64,000 nt of DNA from Excoecaria cochinchinensis (taxonomy: Eukaryota; Streptophyta; Magnoliopsida; Malpighiales; Euphorbiaceae): assembly GCA_947683425.1 (NCBI GenBank), contig CANTUQ010000007.1, forward strand, positions 2,852,001-2,916,000, written 5' to 3'. Positions 35,737 through 48,301 of the stretch are shown here, in pieces. Under the pieces are notes generated by a model. The model ran no database searches, had not been told where the DNA came from, and was given only the letters and a program-made list of their open reading frames with translations. Within the stretch, counting starts at the first letter, position 1; every line of letters starts with the position of its first letter. The position numbers and the translations under genes are program-made.

Positions 35737-36269
35737 ATGGTATGCATGTGCTATACATATATTTTTTTTTAAACTTTTTTTCTTTACGTTTTATTAATCA
35801 AAATAATCTCAATTCTCTATCTATGGTTTTGTAGAATAAGCAAAGGCTGCGAAAGGCGATATCTGATGTTTCGTATGAGATTGAAAGATATGAAAGCAAC
35901 TGTGGGATTTGTGAAGTGAAGCAAGTAGAATGTGAATGTTGCGGATTGAAAGAGGATTGCACTCAAGATTATATCTCCAAAATTAAAGGGTGGCATTCTG
36001 GTATTTGGGTTTGCGGGCTTTGTTCTGAAGCTGTTAAAGAGACACTAGAGAAAGCTCCAAAAATGGGCATCCATGAAGCTCTTAGCTCTCACAAAGATTT
36101 TTGTCAACAATTCAACTCCACCACTAGACTCAATCCTAAGCTATCGTTAACTTGTTCAATGAGAGATATTGCCCAAAGAAACTTCCAAAAGAGAAATTCC
36201 AATACTTCATCGTTAGCAAAGTTTTCTCGAACCACTAGTTGTTTCCCTAGGATTCACCTAAACCAATAA
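35737..36269 (+). CDS. DUF1677 family protein, copy 2 (start codon alone in exon 1)
   Basis: The main exon (35835-36269) encodes LRKAISDVSYEIER, which aligns with LQRTISDISFELTK of copy 1. The cysteine block follows: C-E-C-C, then C-T-Q-D-Y, then WVCGLCSEAV and FC, ending SRTTSCFPRI. No in-frame ATG precedes the zinc motif in this exon, and the frame is closed upstream by the TAG of an acceptor (GGTTTTGTAG|AATAAG). The best solution is ATG at 35737-35739 directly followed by a GTATGC donor, with an intron at 35740-35834 rich in T. That gives 145 residues. The cysteine motif may bind zinc; function is unknown. The protein is shorter than copy 1 because the linker before the cysteines is reduced. 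The coding exon is secure; the one-codon first exon is inferred. Confidence 0.78.
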
Positions 36270-38278
36270 TCATATTTTTATTATTCATGCTGCTAGCAAA
36301 TTCGGTCGTCTGAAAAAGAAAAACACCGATAGATTTTAGAAAGACTTTGATGGTCAAGTTATTAGTGTTTGTAAAGGGAAATATGGTATTTGAGCTAAGA
36401 GGGCTGACATGGTGGAGTTAAGGATTCTTGCATAATATCCTGCAATGCTATATTAAATGAGCCATTGTCGATTATATATGATTGACTCTTTAGAGCTGAT
36501 AATGTTTAGATAAGAGCTCAAACCTAGCTTGTCCAAATTTAGGGTATCCCAGTAATATATTTCAGTTATCAACTATATAAAATATTATTCCTTATGTGTA
36601 TAAATTCAATTCTCCTGTTTGGTGGTGAATGTTTATTTATTTAATTGTTTATTATGCCTTCTTTCAGTTATTGATTGTAATAATATAATGCCAGTTCGTA
36701 GTAATCAAAGGTGGTATTCATATTGTGAATTAGAGATGGGTAATTGAAGATATATGGAGTATGAACATTTTTTTATACATAAAAAAAAAAAAAGAAAAAA
36801 ATTGCAATAGATAAAAGATTAGAAAAGTTTTTTTATCGATTGTGAAAAAAAAAAAAAAAAAAAAAAAAACAGAAAAGGTGTTCATATTATTATTTCTTGT
36901 CATCTCTGGACAATCAGAAAATTTCCCACAAATAACAAGTTTATGCGTTTGTATAGTTAAAAGAATAATTAAAAATTGAAAGTATATCTTGTCACAAATT
37001 TGTATGTTAAAAATATATATTTTGCAACATGTGATGGAGTGCCTTATACAAATATATCATATTTTTTTTTCCAATTATTTTCCCTTCTTGGGATAACTGT
37101 ATTTTTTTTCTTTTATTTAATTAATTTTTCATTGTTAGATTCGACCACGCTTTCATGCTTCGTGCACCCATGCATTGAGCATTAAACACCTTTCAACCCG
37201 CGCATTACAACCCTGTTAAGCCAATCTCCAATGTTGGATGTTAGCAAGAAGAGAAGTGCATTGAGCAGAAGGATCAACTCTGTAATTAACCATATCAATA
37301 GCAGCAAGAATGCCAATGCTTTAGCAATTCCAAGAGTGTTAAGGTTTTGGTTCGTTTGTTTGAGAAAAAACGTGTTAGTTTCTGGTTAGGAAAAACATAA
37401 ATTCTAAAGGACTAAAGTTAATTGTTCTAAATCTTTTTTCTTCAATTAATTTATCATTAACTAATTATATAAGGCTACTATTATTTTTATTATACGCAAA
37501 GTTTATCTATTGATTTGTATATGGCTGTCAATTAATCATAGGTTTTATAACCAATAGCAAATTAATGAGGACAAAGAACAATATTTATTTATTCATATTT
37601 AAACATAAATACTGTTTCAAATTATAAATATCATAAATAAAAAAAGAAAAAACTGCATAAACAATAAATTGATATTTAAATGTAAAAAATTCTCATTCAG
37701 ACTATTATACCTTATAGTTAAATTGTTAATATAATTACTCACGATCGTGTGAAGCGCAGCTCTACGACTAGACATAATAATTAATAATGAGTTAAATAAA
37801 AAGAAGTAAATCAAATTTAACAAATGAAAAAACTGAGACTGATTGATACTCTTGTGCTTCAACAATTTGAAGACTAATAAATAAGCATTGAAACGACAAT
37901 GACATTTCACAATCAAAGTATGCTCAATTTTGTGGGCTATAATATAATATACTTATACAAATTACAATTTTGCAAGGCTCAGTTTGACATAGGATGAATC
38001 TAAAACCATGCAATGGATCTATTGTTATATTATATCCGCATTTGAGAAACATTTAGCCAACATATCATTACTTAAAATCCGCCTGACAAAATTTCGAACC
38101 AACTCTTTTCTATAACTTCCAATACTTTTATTTACAGCAAAATGGCTACCAGATCAGTGGATCAAGATTTTGTCACATAAAATGGTACAATTTCAGGGTC
38201 TAACAATACTGGCAATTGTTTTTAAAGCAACTCGTTTAAGCTCACATCCTACATAGCCATTCAGTTTTTTTGTGAACC
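36270..38278. other. Intergenic sequence between DUF1677 copy 2 and DOT2
   Basis: AT-rich, with an A25 run at 36845-36869. The right-hand part (about 37900-38278) presumably includes the DOT2 3' UTR. A stretch at 37210-37340 has protein-like composition on minus but no family was recognised. Confidence 0.4.
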
Positions 38279-41200
38279 TCAAGTTTTAGGCTTCTTCGGT
38301 GTGCTGGAGCTTCCGGGCTCGGCCTTGCGTTTTATTCCCAAGAAATGCTCAACCTGGAAAAAATAACTTATTACTTGTATATCATCGGGAGAAAAAAAAT
38401 GTTGGGGAACAAAATCACAAAATAGAGAAGGGATGTCTCGTTCTGAGATGGAGAAAGAAAAAGGACACGATGCAGGAAAAAAAAAAAAAGGTAAAAATTT
38501 GCACCAAAATTCAGTTCCAAGGGGACTGCAAACTTATAATTACTGAAGTTACCAAACAGGAAGATCAGAAACATCAAACATGTCTCCCTTAAATCAAGTC
38601 ATTTTGAAAACAAATTCTCTAAGGCATTTATATTCCGAAAACTAACATTTTGATTCAAAATCTCTTCCTTGTAACTCAAAATATAAATCATTTACTATAT
38701 CCTCCACCACAGAAGGTTGCCACTCAAACATCGAGTAGCATTCTGAGAACAATGATTTCACATAAAATTGTCATGAAGACCTTTAGAAGACTCCTCCGCT
38801 GGAGAAAGAATATTGATTGAAAATCAAGAGATCAGATATACAACAGCAAAACATCTGAGAAGACAAAATACAATGAAATTGTGCTGATCAGTCCTTATGT
38901 GCATTCGAAGATCTTCGTCCACCATTTTGGATGGATTCGTCACATTTATGGTTCCAATTATAAAAAGCAAGAAAGCCAATCTCCACCCCTGATTTTTGGT
39001 TACACATGCATAAATACATACACACATAAATGTGGGTGTGCGTATGAAAACAAGAAGATGGATTCATGCCTTGATAAAAAAGCTGGGTGATAGTTCTTTG
39101 GAATTACATCAGGCAATTCTTACCCAATGGTGCCCAAGGGTATGGAATCCCAATAAGATAAACTTGATGTCCACTATTTATCTTAAAATTCGACAGCAGT
39201 TCCCTTCCATTTTGCAATTTAGGTTTTCACCCAATGAAATAAAATAATTTGCCTGTCAACAAGCATTGGGAAAACCACAAATGTACCAAAACTCATTATC
39301 GACAAGAATCAGTACTACCACTCCCCTCCCATGACTATTAAATATTACTTATCTTATTTTTTATTTTTTTGACGTTATACTCCACAAACACATCCCTGCC
39401 TATTCCTCAAGCTTCTAGACAACTCCAAAATAGCATCTCAACAATTAACTCTTCAAAGCTATCAAACAACAACCTTCTTTGAAAACCATGCTCAGCATTT
39501 AAACCTTCACAATGATCTCACAAAATAATGCAAGAACTGACTAACCTTTTTGTCACCAAGCATGGGTGTCAAACCTCCTGGAACATCCTTCTCAACAGTT
39601 CCAAAACCACTTCTAGGATCACCAGTATCCCTGAAATATATTGCAAATAAACTTCAGATTTGTCTTAAAAAAGAAATAAATTCATTAATCAAGTTGCTGC
39701 ATAAAATTTATTGCAAAAAAGGCAACATATTTATTGCAGGGCAAGAAAAAATGAATCAATGACCAACATATAATTTTTCATGTAGCCTTTGGATGTGAGA
39801 ACTGGAACCCTAGTAACTTGAGATTTTATTTTAAATAGTACAAGTAAACATCTCGACCCTTGTAGCTACGAAAAAAGAAATGATCCAGACAAATTGCTTT
39901 GATCACTAAATTTGAAGTTACACTTATTATATAGGTGTTTCAAATTCATCCAAAGGAACAAATGCAATCAGCCTTGAGTTTTTCTTTTTCCCAAAGAAAA
40001 AAGAAAGTACCTCAAACCTCATTCAAGGAGTGCAAAGGATTCTTATGAAATCCGATTCCCTCCATGTAAACAAATCCAATCTAATTTCACAGTTTGGCAA
40101 TGAAAACTATCTATAGACATTTACTCTAATTTTTTTTTTATTTTTATTTTTTCTACTCCCAATTCCTTTAGACTCTGCAGCTCATTGGCAACAAATAGTA
40201 GTTGAAATATCAGACAGAAACATAAATCATACCCTGGTTTAACATGTCCACTCAGAACAAGGTAGGGTGTCTTTAGCTGTGCCTGGGCTTCCCTCATCCG
40301 CTCTACAGACAGTGATGGTGTATCTGAATTTTTCATTTGCTTCAACTTTAGTTCTTCATGGTATTGCTTCATGCGCTTTTCTTGCTTCATTTTGCCAGGG
40401 CCCTTTCCATGGAACTTATGAGAAAGCACCCTGAAGGATTCCTTGGGAGTCATCTGGTTGAAAGAAGGAAATAGTTCAAAGTCATAAATTAGTATTAATG
40501 ATACCATACAGTATGCGGCCACCTTTATTCAGTAAATAAGGATTGGTCTTTCACTTTTTCTGCTTATTGACATTCTAAAAAACCATAAAACAAAAAATAA
40601 ATGGGGTGAGAGGTAAAAATGTCCATGCACAGTGCACAGAGCTGCAAGTGAGACAGTGCACAGAGCTGCAAATGAGACCCCAAGGGTAAACAAATCCTCA
40701 TGCCTTCTTACAATCTCTAAGGTGGTTATTCCCAATTGCCAGAAACATTTGTAAACAAGCAGAAGTCAAACTATCATCCAAATATGGCACCAGAGAATCC
40801 TATTATTATTCTCTAAGGCACAGATCAATTTATGAAATATGAACTAAGATAAAACACCATGTCATGGACTGGATATATGCATGTATATATCCACATTCAA
40901 ACAGAGAGCAATCTATTCAAATTCTTCCTGTGCCAGATCTCAACGTTAGGTTTCATTCTATACCCCAAAACTATAGCAATAATTAAAATGCATGGCAAGT
41001 AATTAGAAAGTGAGAGCATCAAAGTCCTTACAATCCGACCAAACTCATCCGTCCTCTCAATTCGAATGTCCTTAAATTTCTCATTGTAGCCGTCATCGTC
41101 CACGATGCCAACAAGTTTACTTTTTTTCTTGTCCATGTTTCTGCCACCCCATTCAACACTTTCTTTCAGTGTTCCTCGGTCTTGGAGCAGCCTCAAAGCA

Positions 41201-44200
41201 CCAGATAAGCCTTTCCCAACTGGAACTTCATGAATGGTTTCATCTGGAATTGTGTTCTCCTCAGCCTCATTGACTGGGTTTTCATCATTATCAGTATCAT
41301 TATCTTCAGTACATCCACCAGCTTCATCTTTTATTTCTTGATCAGAAGCTCTTGGAGCTTCATCCTCATCCATGAAAACATCTCCAGTATCAGGCTTGTG
41401 GGCCCCTGAAAGAGCAAATTCACCGTGTTATCTTTTGCAATACAAGCAATGCACATTTTTAAGTGGGCACACAGAAAATTATAACTAAATCTGTAACAAA
41501 GGAGTGTAAAGGCATGATCCAATTAATTAAAGCATTCTAGTTCAAATCACAATGAATAAAATGTAACGTGGTCGAGAGTGTCAGACTAGAATATGTACAA
41601 AAGCAGAATAAGGACTGGATACCATCGAATCAAGGCAAGCAATAACCCAATTTTGATCAAATAATGAACATGCCTCTAAAACCTTAAGTAGCTTGAAATG
41701 CTTAGATGGCTCAAAATTAGATACAAGATATTATAATGAGCCACTTTAATGTAGAGAGCCCAACATGACTTGAAGATTTTACACTCATCTGGTCTTCTTG
41801 AAGCTTACTTTTAATGAAAATATCTTTCTTTTACCCTGTTTTTAGTTCAAGAACATGTGATATGAACACAATACCTTCATCCAGTTGAAGACCCCAGACA
41901 AACTCTTCCATTTCAGTGAAGACAACCTTGTTTTCTTGCGTCTCTCCAGTTGAGTCCTCTGCAACTTTATTGTTTGTAGTAGCAGTTGTTACCAGGCGAG
42001 CAATTGCCTGAGGACCAGATGCTTCCTCCTCTTGCTTTTTCAGAGCTAGTTTCCTTGATCTTTCTAAAGATTTGGATAGTTCCTCATCATCATCTACAAA
42101 AACTGGATTTTCATCTTCATCCAACATAGCAGCAAGAGTTTGTTCATGTCGCAAAGATTTAGAAGCTTCATCTGCTTTTGCCAATGCAGACTGATAAGCA
42201 ATACTTCTCATTTCTGCTTCATATCTCTCTTGTTCCTCTCTAATTGCCTGCCTTCTGCCATCATTTCGAGAACCAAGATCTCCAACACCTAATCCTGCAG
42301 CCACAGCTTCTGCTTCAAGGGCATCTAAATCCAGCTTCTCCTTTTTTCGCAATGACTTCTTTTTCTTGGGCTTCTTAAACTGAAGCATCTCTTCCTGAGT
42401 ATAATAGTCTGTTGAGATTTTTCCAGAGGAGTTGAGATCTTCAAAGCGATTGCCTGTGGAAGCACCTTGTAGCTTTCTACGGAGCTGGTCATTAAAATAT
42501 GAAATCAAATAAGAAGGGAAAAGCAAAAAACATTATTGCTAAAGTGTTCTTTCTGTTGCTTATCAACCACTATATGGATAGAAGGATTCATCTACCTCTT
42601 CCAATTTCTTCTCAGCTTCTCCAGTAAAGTGTCCCCTTTCATCGAGAGTTACCCCCTAATAAACACTCACCAATTATAATGATTATCAAATAAAAAAGCA
42701 TAGGCAGTGGTGAAAAGAGGTGGAACAATCTAACCTCGTCAACAGCCATATCGTCATATTGTGGAAGTATTTTCTTCTCTGAAGCAGGGTCATCATTGAA
42801 CCTAACAAGTTGGAACATGTAAAACTAGTCAGTAAATTCAGAACATCATAAATTTTTTTTTAAAAAATATCGTGACAATTTTCATATTACTTGTCATCAT
42901 AAATCCCTGTCTTTCTCTTGGCAGCCTTATAGGCCTCATCCCGACGCTTCTGCTCTCCAATTTCCACATTTTCAAGCATGTCAACTCCTGTCATATTACA
43001 CCAATAACCACTGTCAACAAAAATATTTTGTTGTTTCAGAGAACTCAACAAGAAACAAGTTAGAGGTGATAGCCAGTTGTTTTACCTTCATTAATGTCAC
43101 CATCTGCCAGTATACTCTGATCTTTGAGTGTTAAAACAACTGCTCCACCTTCCATCACCTTCTCGAGGCCATGTAGAACCTTAACTCCCGCTAAATCATC
43201 TATTAACAGGTTTTCATCAAAAAAATATAAATAAATAAAGTTTGACTGGATGAACCCAAAGCCCTTGCAAAAATATAAACAGGTCATTCAACTAGTGTGA
43301 AATATACAGTTCTTATATTTAAAATCCAACAAGACACAACAGATCACACCCCTAAGTTTGACTAACACAATCAAGAAAATTTATTGATATATCAGATGCA
43401 TGCATTCATTAAGAACAATAAAAATTCAAATTCATGTTTGCTCATTAGAGTTATCATAAGAAATTATAATGAGGGAAATTATGCTCAACTTGCATGATCT
43501 ATTACAAACAAGAGCAATTCTATATCCAAATGGCTTTTAAAATAATTTGTTGAATGACTAGCGATTTGAAAAAAGAAACCATACAAGAAGCACGCTCGCG
43601 TTCATCTTCATCTTCAGTTTCTCCTTGAATAACATTGTCCTGAAAATTTATATCCCAGTATCAACAATCAAATGAAATTCAATAGTCCATATCAAATTAA
43701 ACATAATGCAACGGCTTTTAAGCATAAACTAACCTGCTCCTCAAAAATTTTTGAGAGCTGTTTTGCTTTCTCTTTATCAGCATTCCTTTTCTCCTCAAGC
43801 TTACGACTTTTAGAGACCCATGATAAAACCTCAGAACCAACTTCTGAGTTTTTCTTTAATCTTTCTTCTTTCATCCTGAAAAAATAAAAAACTACAGAGG
43901 TGAATAATGCGTTGCCCATACATATTTGTGAAAAATAAGGTCTTCACTCTTTCATAAGCAAAAAGTAAATTTAATATACTATTAGAAATAGAAAAATAAC
44001 TATGCTTATTAGTATTGGTATTTTTGTAAAATAAGTACGCTTAAAGTCCGGATTCTCTACATTTTAATTTTTCACTGTTCTTCTCTTGGAAGAAGGAAAT
44101 GTTGTTCCTCAATAGCTAGAAATCACTAGTTTAATTAGTGGAAACAGCTTATCAGTTCCCTGAGGAGGCAATGCAGCATATCTCTGAAAAGTCCTCAGGA

Positions 44201-45099
44201 CAATGTACAATGGATGACCCTCACCCATCTCTCACCAGGAAGTACAAACTTACAAGGTAAAAGGCTTATTTGGAAGGTAGATAGCAATAAGAATTGCAAA
44301 GTTGGTAGCTACCGCATAAATGCTAACAACTAGAATTTTTAGGATTCTTTCAGGGGTGTTTTAGTTTCAAGGTTACTGGTTTCTGTTTCATAACAAAAAG
44401 CAAAATTTTGTTTTGCAAGGGATCTTTGATTTTACATTTGCAATGCAAATGAAAAGGTTTAGGACATAAACATAATCATAAAAACAGCAGAAAGTGGTTC
44501 CTCTTTATTAGCTTTTCCTTTTTGCCTCCTCCTCTCAGTCACTCCTCACTGGGCATTCTCATTATTATGGTTATGCATATTATGAACTGACATTGTTCCC
44601 AAGATTGATTAAGTAGGTCAAGTAAGGGTCTTTATAAATAAACTGGTTTTAAAACACTTATTTATAAATATAAAAGTTATCAACAAAAAAAAAACAATGA
44701 AATCATTTTTTTTGGTTTCTATGAAACTATAACCAAAAACATAAAATGATACCGAACACACTTAAACTTCAGCACTTAAGTTTGTACTTTTAAGCAACTG
44801 CTGAATTTTCATATTCTATACCAACCACTATATTTACCAAACACCTTAACCCAACAGTTGCAACCCTAAACAGCAACTAAGGACTCCCAACCACTCATCT
44901 AGAAAGGCAGGACGTTAGTGGAGTCAACAAATTAAGAGTTCATCTTTATGCGCAAATAATCATTTTGCTGCCTTTTTTTCTTCTTCTTCTTTTTGATAGA
45001 AAAAGTGTAACTAGTATCACTATTGCATATAATATCACAATCCAAAAACTTTCACATAGAAGATGCCATTCATAAAGCTATTTGGAATAAATAAATAAA

Positions 45100-45130
<31 letters not shown>

Positions 45131-46062
45131 AAGAAGAAGAAGAAGAAAAAGTAAGAGAGCAACTACTAAAATATTTAAAATACTAAGGGAGAGGAGGAAA
45201 TCAATGGCAATAGAAGAAAGAATCAATTAACAGTTACTTACTTCAAAATGCGCTCCTCAAGTTCCAAGGAACCTGCTTGTCCTCCGTTTAATGTGCCTCC
45301 AAACTTCCGCTCATCATCATCACTATCATCGAAAGAAACCTTTGCCTGTTTTGGACCACTATTATCCCTGCCATTTTCATAGCTCATTTCAGCTGCATCA
45401 TTCTTGGTTCTATCATGGTGTTCCTCATGGCTTCTTTCGCTCACCTTTTCTCTTCCTCTTAATCTTTCTTTGTCATGATCTGCTTCTCGCTCCCTCTCTT
45501 TAGTCTTCTCTCTTCCTCTTTCCCTGTCTCTATCTTTATCGACTTCCCTCTCCTTGTCTCGATCATTATATTTTTCTCTCTCCTTCATTCTTTCTCTTTC
45601 TTTTTCTCTATCCCTATCCCTATTCTTCTCCTTCCCCCTTTCCTTATCAACTTCTCTCTCCCTCTCTCGCTCCTTTTCCTTCCCTCTATCTTTCCTATCC
45701 TTATCACGCTCACGCTCCCTATCTCTAGTTTTCTCCCGATCATGATCTTTCTCCTTCACCTTGCTATCCCTACTCCTCTCCTTGCTACGCTCCTTATCTA
45801 CATGCTCATCTTGGTTTTTCTCCAAGTCTTTAGTGATATCGTCACTACTTCTCTTGGAGCGTTCTTTATCCTTGTGTTTGTGCTCCCTATCCTTGTCTTC
45901 CCCTCGGCTGCTTTTCTTCCTATCTTTGTCTCTACTAGAAATCTTACTAGATTTTTCAACCCCATCCTCATCATATGCTCCTCCATCACGAAGTTTTCTA
46001 GGAGAGTCATCTAAACCATCCCTGTCCTTACGTCGGTCATACCTGGATTCTGACCGATCCAT
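38279..46062 (-). CDS. DOT2: SART-1 family splicing factor DOT2/MDF
   Basis: Twelve coding exons on minus: 46062-45242, 43875-43734, 43639-43585, 43199-43086, 42987-42891, 42801-42735, 42655-42596, 42484-41875, 41405-41032, 40453-40233, 39630-39546 and 38353-38279. All borders are GT...AG and phases agree, giving 906 residues (Arabidopsis DOT2 is about 820). Exon 1 is an arginine/lysine/aspartate/glutamate-rich tail with long RE/RD/KD runs. The SART-1 part follows, with VLSWVSKSRKLEEKR, AGVKVLHGLEKV, GIYDDKFNDDP, EEFVWGLQLDEG, GLSGALRLLQDRG, RTDEFGRI, MTPKESFRVLSHKFHGKGPG and the terminal TPMLGDKKVEHFLGIKRK. The family (human SART1, yeast Snu66) is a nuclear component of the U4/U6.U5 tri-snRNP. 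In Arabidopsis DOT2/MDF is needed for vein patterning and meristem function. Orthology is very secure. Confidence 0.95.
45101..45147. repeat. (AAG)n microsatellite in DOT2 intron 1
   Basis: About 15 AAG triplets on plus (CTT on the transcribed sense) lie about 100 bases downstream of the DOT2 first donor site. A polypyrimidine run this close to a donor is unusual and may vary in length between individuals. Confidence 0.93.
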
Positions 46063-46076
46063 TATACTATATTAAA

Positions 46077-48060
46077 CCTAGGGTTAGTCAATGCCTCAGT
46101 GAAGGAGGTGAAAATAACAGTAAATCACCTGCAGTACAAACCAGCAGAAGCAAGCGCATAGTGTTAGCAAGCAGCATACAAATTTTGAATGAACAGTGAA
46201 GCTTCAACATTGACATAAAATGAAAAATTATGAGCAATGTTTTTAAAACCGGACAACAAACTATGTCATAGTTCGACTGGTACAACGGGGCTTTTTGTTT
46301 TTAAGAACAATACAATTACTGCTAAAAATTTTGAAAATATAGAATAAACAACAATAAATAAAGAAAGTAAAAATACATTTAGAAACATATTAATCATCAA
46401 ACATGAACCTAAAAACATTAATTTCAAGTCCTTCACAAGTTGCAGGTATAAAAATCAAACAAAATTTTAAAACATAATAACCAAATATAAGTAGCAAATA
46501 TCTAAATAAATTCATATAACATAAATTGAAAGTATATTCAAATAAATTCATTTGAGGGGAAAAAAAGCCTTGAGATATTTATGGTAATTTCCATTAAATT
46601 TCTATATGTGTGTCTAATAAATCAAGAAAATATAATGTAGAGAAGTGGGTGGCAAAACAACTGTTCTATATTAAACACGTAAATTTTCTTCAAGTAATCC
46701 ATCATACAACCTCAAAAATTGGAATGAATGTATTACGAACATGGGTTAGCTTCAGTTACCATTCTACTGATTCAGTAAACAAAAGGTTCAGCTATTATTC
46801 TGCTCATTCAGTAATCAAAAGGCATCAGCTAACATAGACCAAACAAGGATTTGTTCCACTCATGCACATCAACAGCCTTGCTAATAGAATCACAAAAATG
46901 CATTACATTCAAAATAATCTATTAAAAATACACCTCAACTACACCAAGAATTACAAAAATGTAAGTTCTTCTCATTTAGTTGCTAACAGATAAATTCATG
47001 TAACCCACATATTCTAAAAACCTTACAAAGTCACATTCATCCAACTAGCTTATTAGCTCTGTCAACTAAGATGCATTCAGTTGGCAGGTTCAAAAGTGAT
47101 GATTCCCTGAAACATCAGAGTATAAGGTATACTTTAATGTGCAATTACCCTCAAATAGTCCTAAGTTAACTTAATCTAGCTTCAAAAGATGCAAGTTTAG
47201 TCAAAACATATAACAATTTTTCATAAACCTCATTCAGGCATGGGTTAATTAATGAGCAAATTTAACCATTCAAACATTCATAGTTCCTATTTCAAACACA
47301 ATCACAATCCACACGCAATATTGGCAATTCAATGCAGAAAAACTACCATTATATGCCAATAATTTGAAAATCAAGAGATTAAAGAAATTAGAAGAAAGAG
47401 AAAACACTGTTTTAGCTTCAAACGGCGGACATGGCGATCTGTTTGGGAGAGAGGAAGGTGGATGCGCGTTTTGTTTTGTCGAGCAGAAGCAGAAAGAAGA
47501 AGGGGACACTTTTTTCGGCTTTAATTTAGGGTTTTGTTGAAAAAATACATGTGTGGCAGCTGTGACAATTTGCGTAAGTGCGTATACAGATATGCTGAGT
47601 CAATTTGTAGGCATTGTTTCACAGTAACGTTTTACAGACAAAGTGAAAAGGCTAAAACTGAATCTCACAAATCTCAGCAAATTCATTTAAAAAAAAAAAA
47701 AAAAAAGGTGCTAGCAGCTCAAAGAAAATAAAAACCCACATGAATTGTTTCTTAACTACCCGTTTACACAACTATACATATTATTAACATTGCCTATGAA
47801 ATTAAAACCAATTAACTTATGAAGCTTGCAAATGTTTTAGTGATAAAGCCAACTTACTGTGATAAGATTCTTATATTTCCGGTAGCGGAGGGACGTCACT
47901 GGAACAAATATAATCACCCGAATGTAATCGAAAGGACTATCACCGGCAAGAGAAGATCAGCGATCAGGCGAACAAATCGTTAACGGCGGAGAGGCAGAGG
48001 AAAGGAAAAGGGAACAGTAGAGATTGAAGAAAAGAGTGAAGGTCGGGAGTTGGGAGGTTA
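46077..48060 (-). promoter_or_regulatory. Probable DOT2 5' UTR with a long leader intron
   Basis: On minus, 15 bases before the DOT2 ATG, there is a strong acceptor with an obvious branch sequence (GACTAACCCTAG|GTTTAAT, exon resuming at 46077). A good donor, CACA|GTAAGTTGG, lies at 47858/47857. A GC-richer leader exon from about 48060 to 47858 is consistent with a plant 5' UTR. The predicted leader intron is therefore about 1.78 kb. Another leader exon near 47400-47500 cannot be excluded. Long 5'-UTR introns are common in housekeeping plant genes. Confidence 0.45.
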
Positions 48061-48301
48061 GGAGTTAAGTTTCAATTGGAACTACGTCGTTTCTAGGTAA
48101 GTGCAGAGAAAAAATAAGAGCGTGAACAAATACTAACTTCGGATAAACTTTTAAAAAAAAAATAGAAGAAAAAAGCCCAACGACCTTTGGATATTAACTT
48201 GGATAGCAAATACTTGTTGGGCTTAGGCTCCCAATATATATACACACATATATATATAGATTATAAATAATAAATATACACAAATTCACTTATTTTTTTT
48301 T

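Noticed and set aside
37210..37340. Protein-like minus-strand stretch (GIAKALAFLLLLIW or alternative frame)
   Set aside because: Two frames look equally plausible, no family was recognised and no splice sites bound it.
45291..46075. Long open frames on plus opposite DOT2 exon 1
   Set aside because: They are the antisense of the RE/KD-rich exon. The Ser/Leu/Phe-rich composition follows automatically from the complementary codons.
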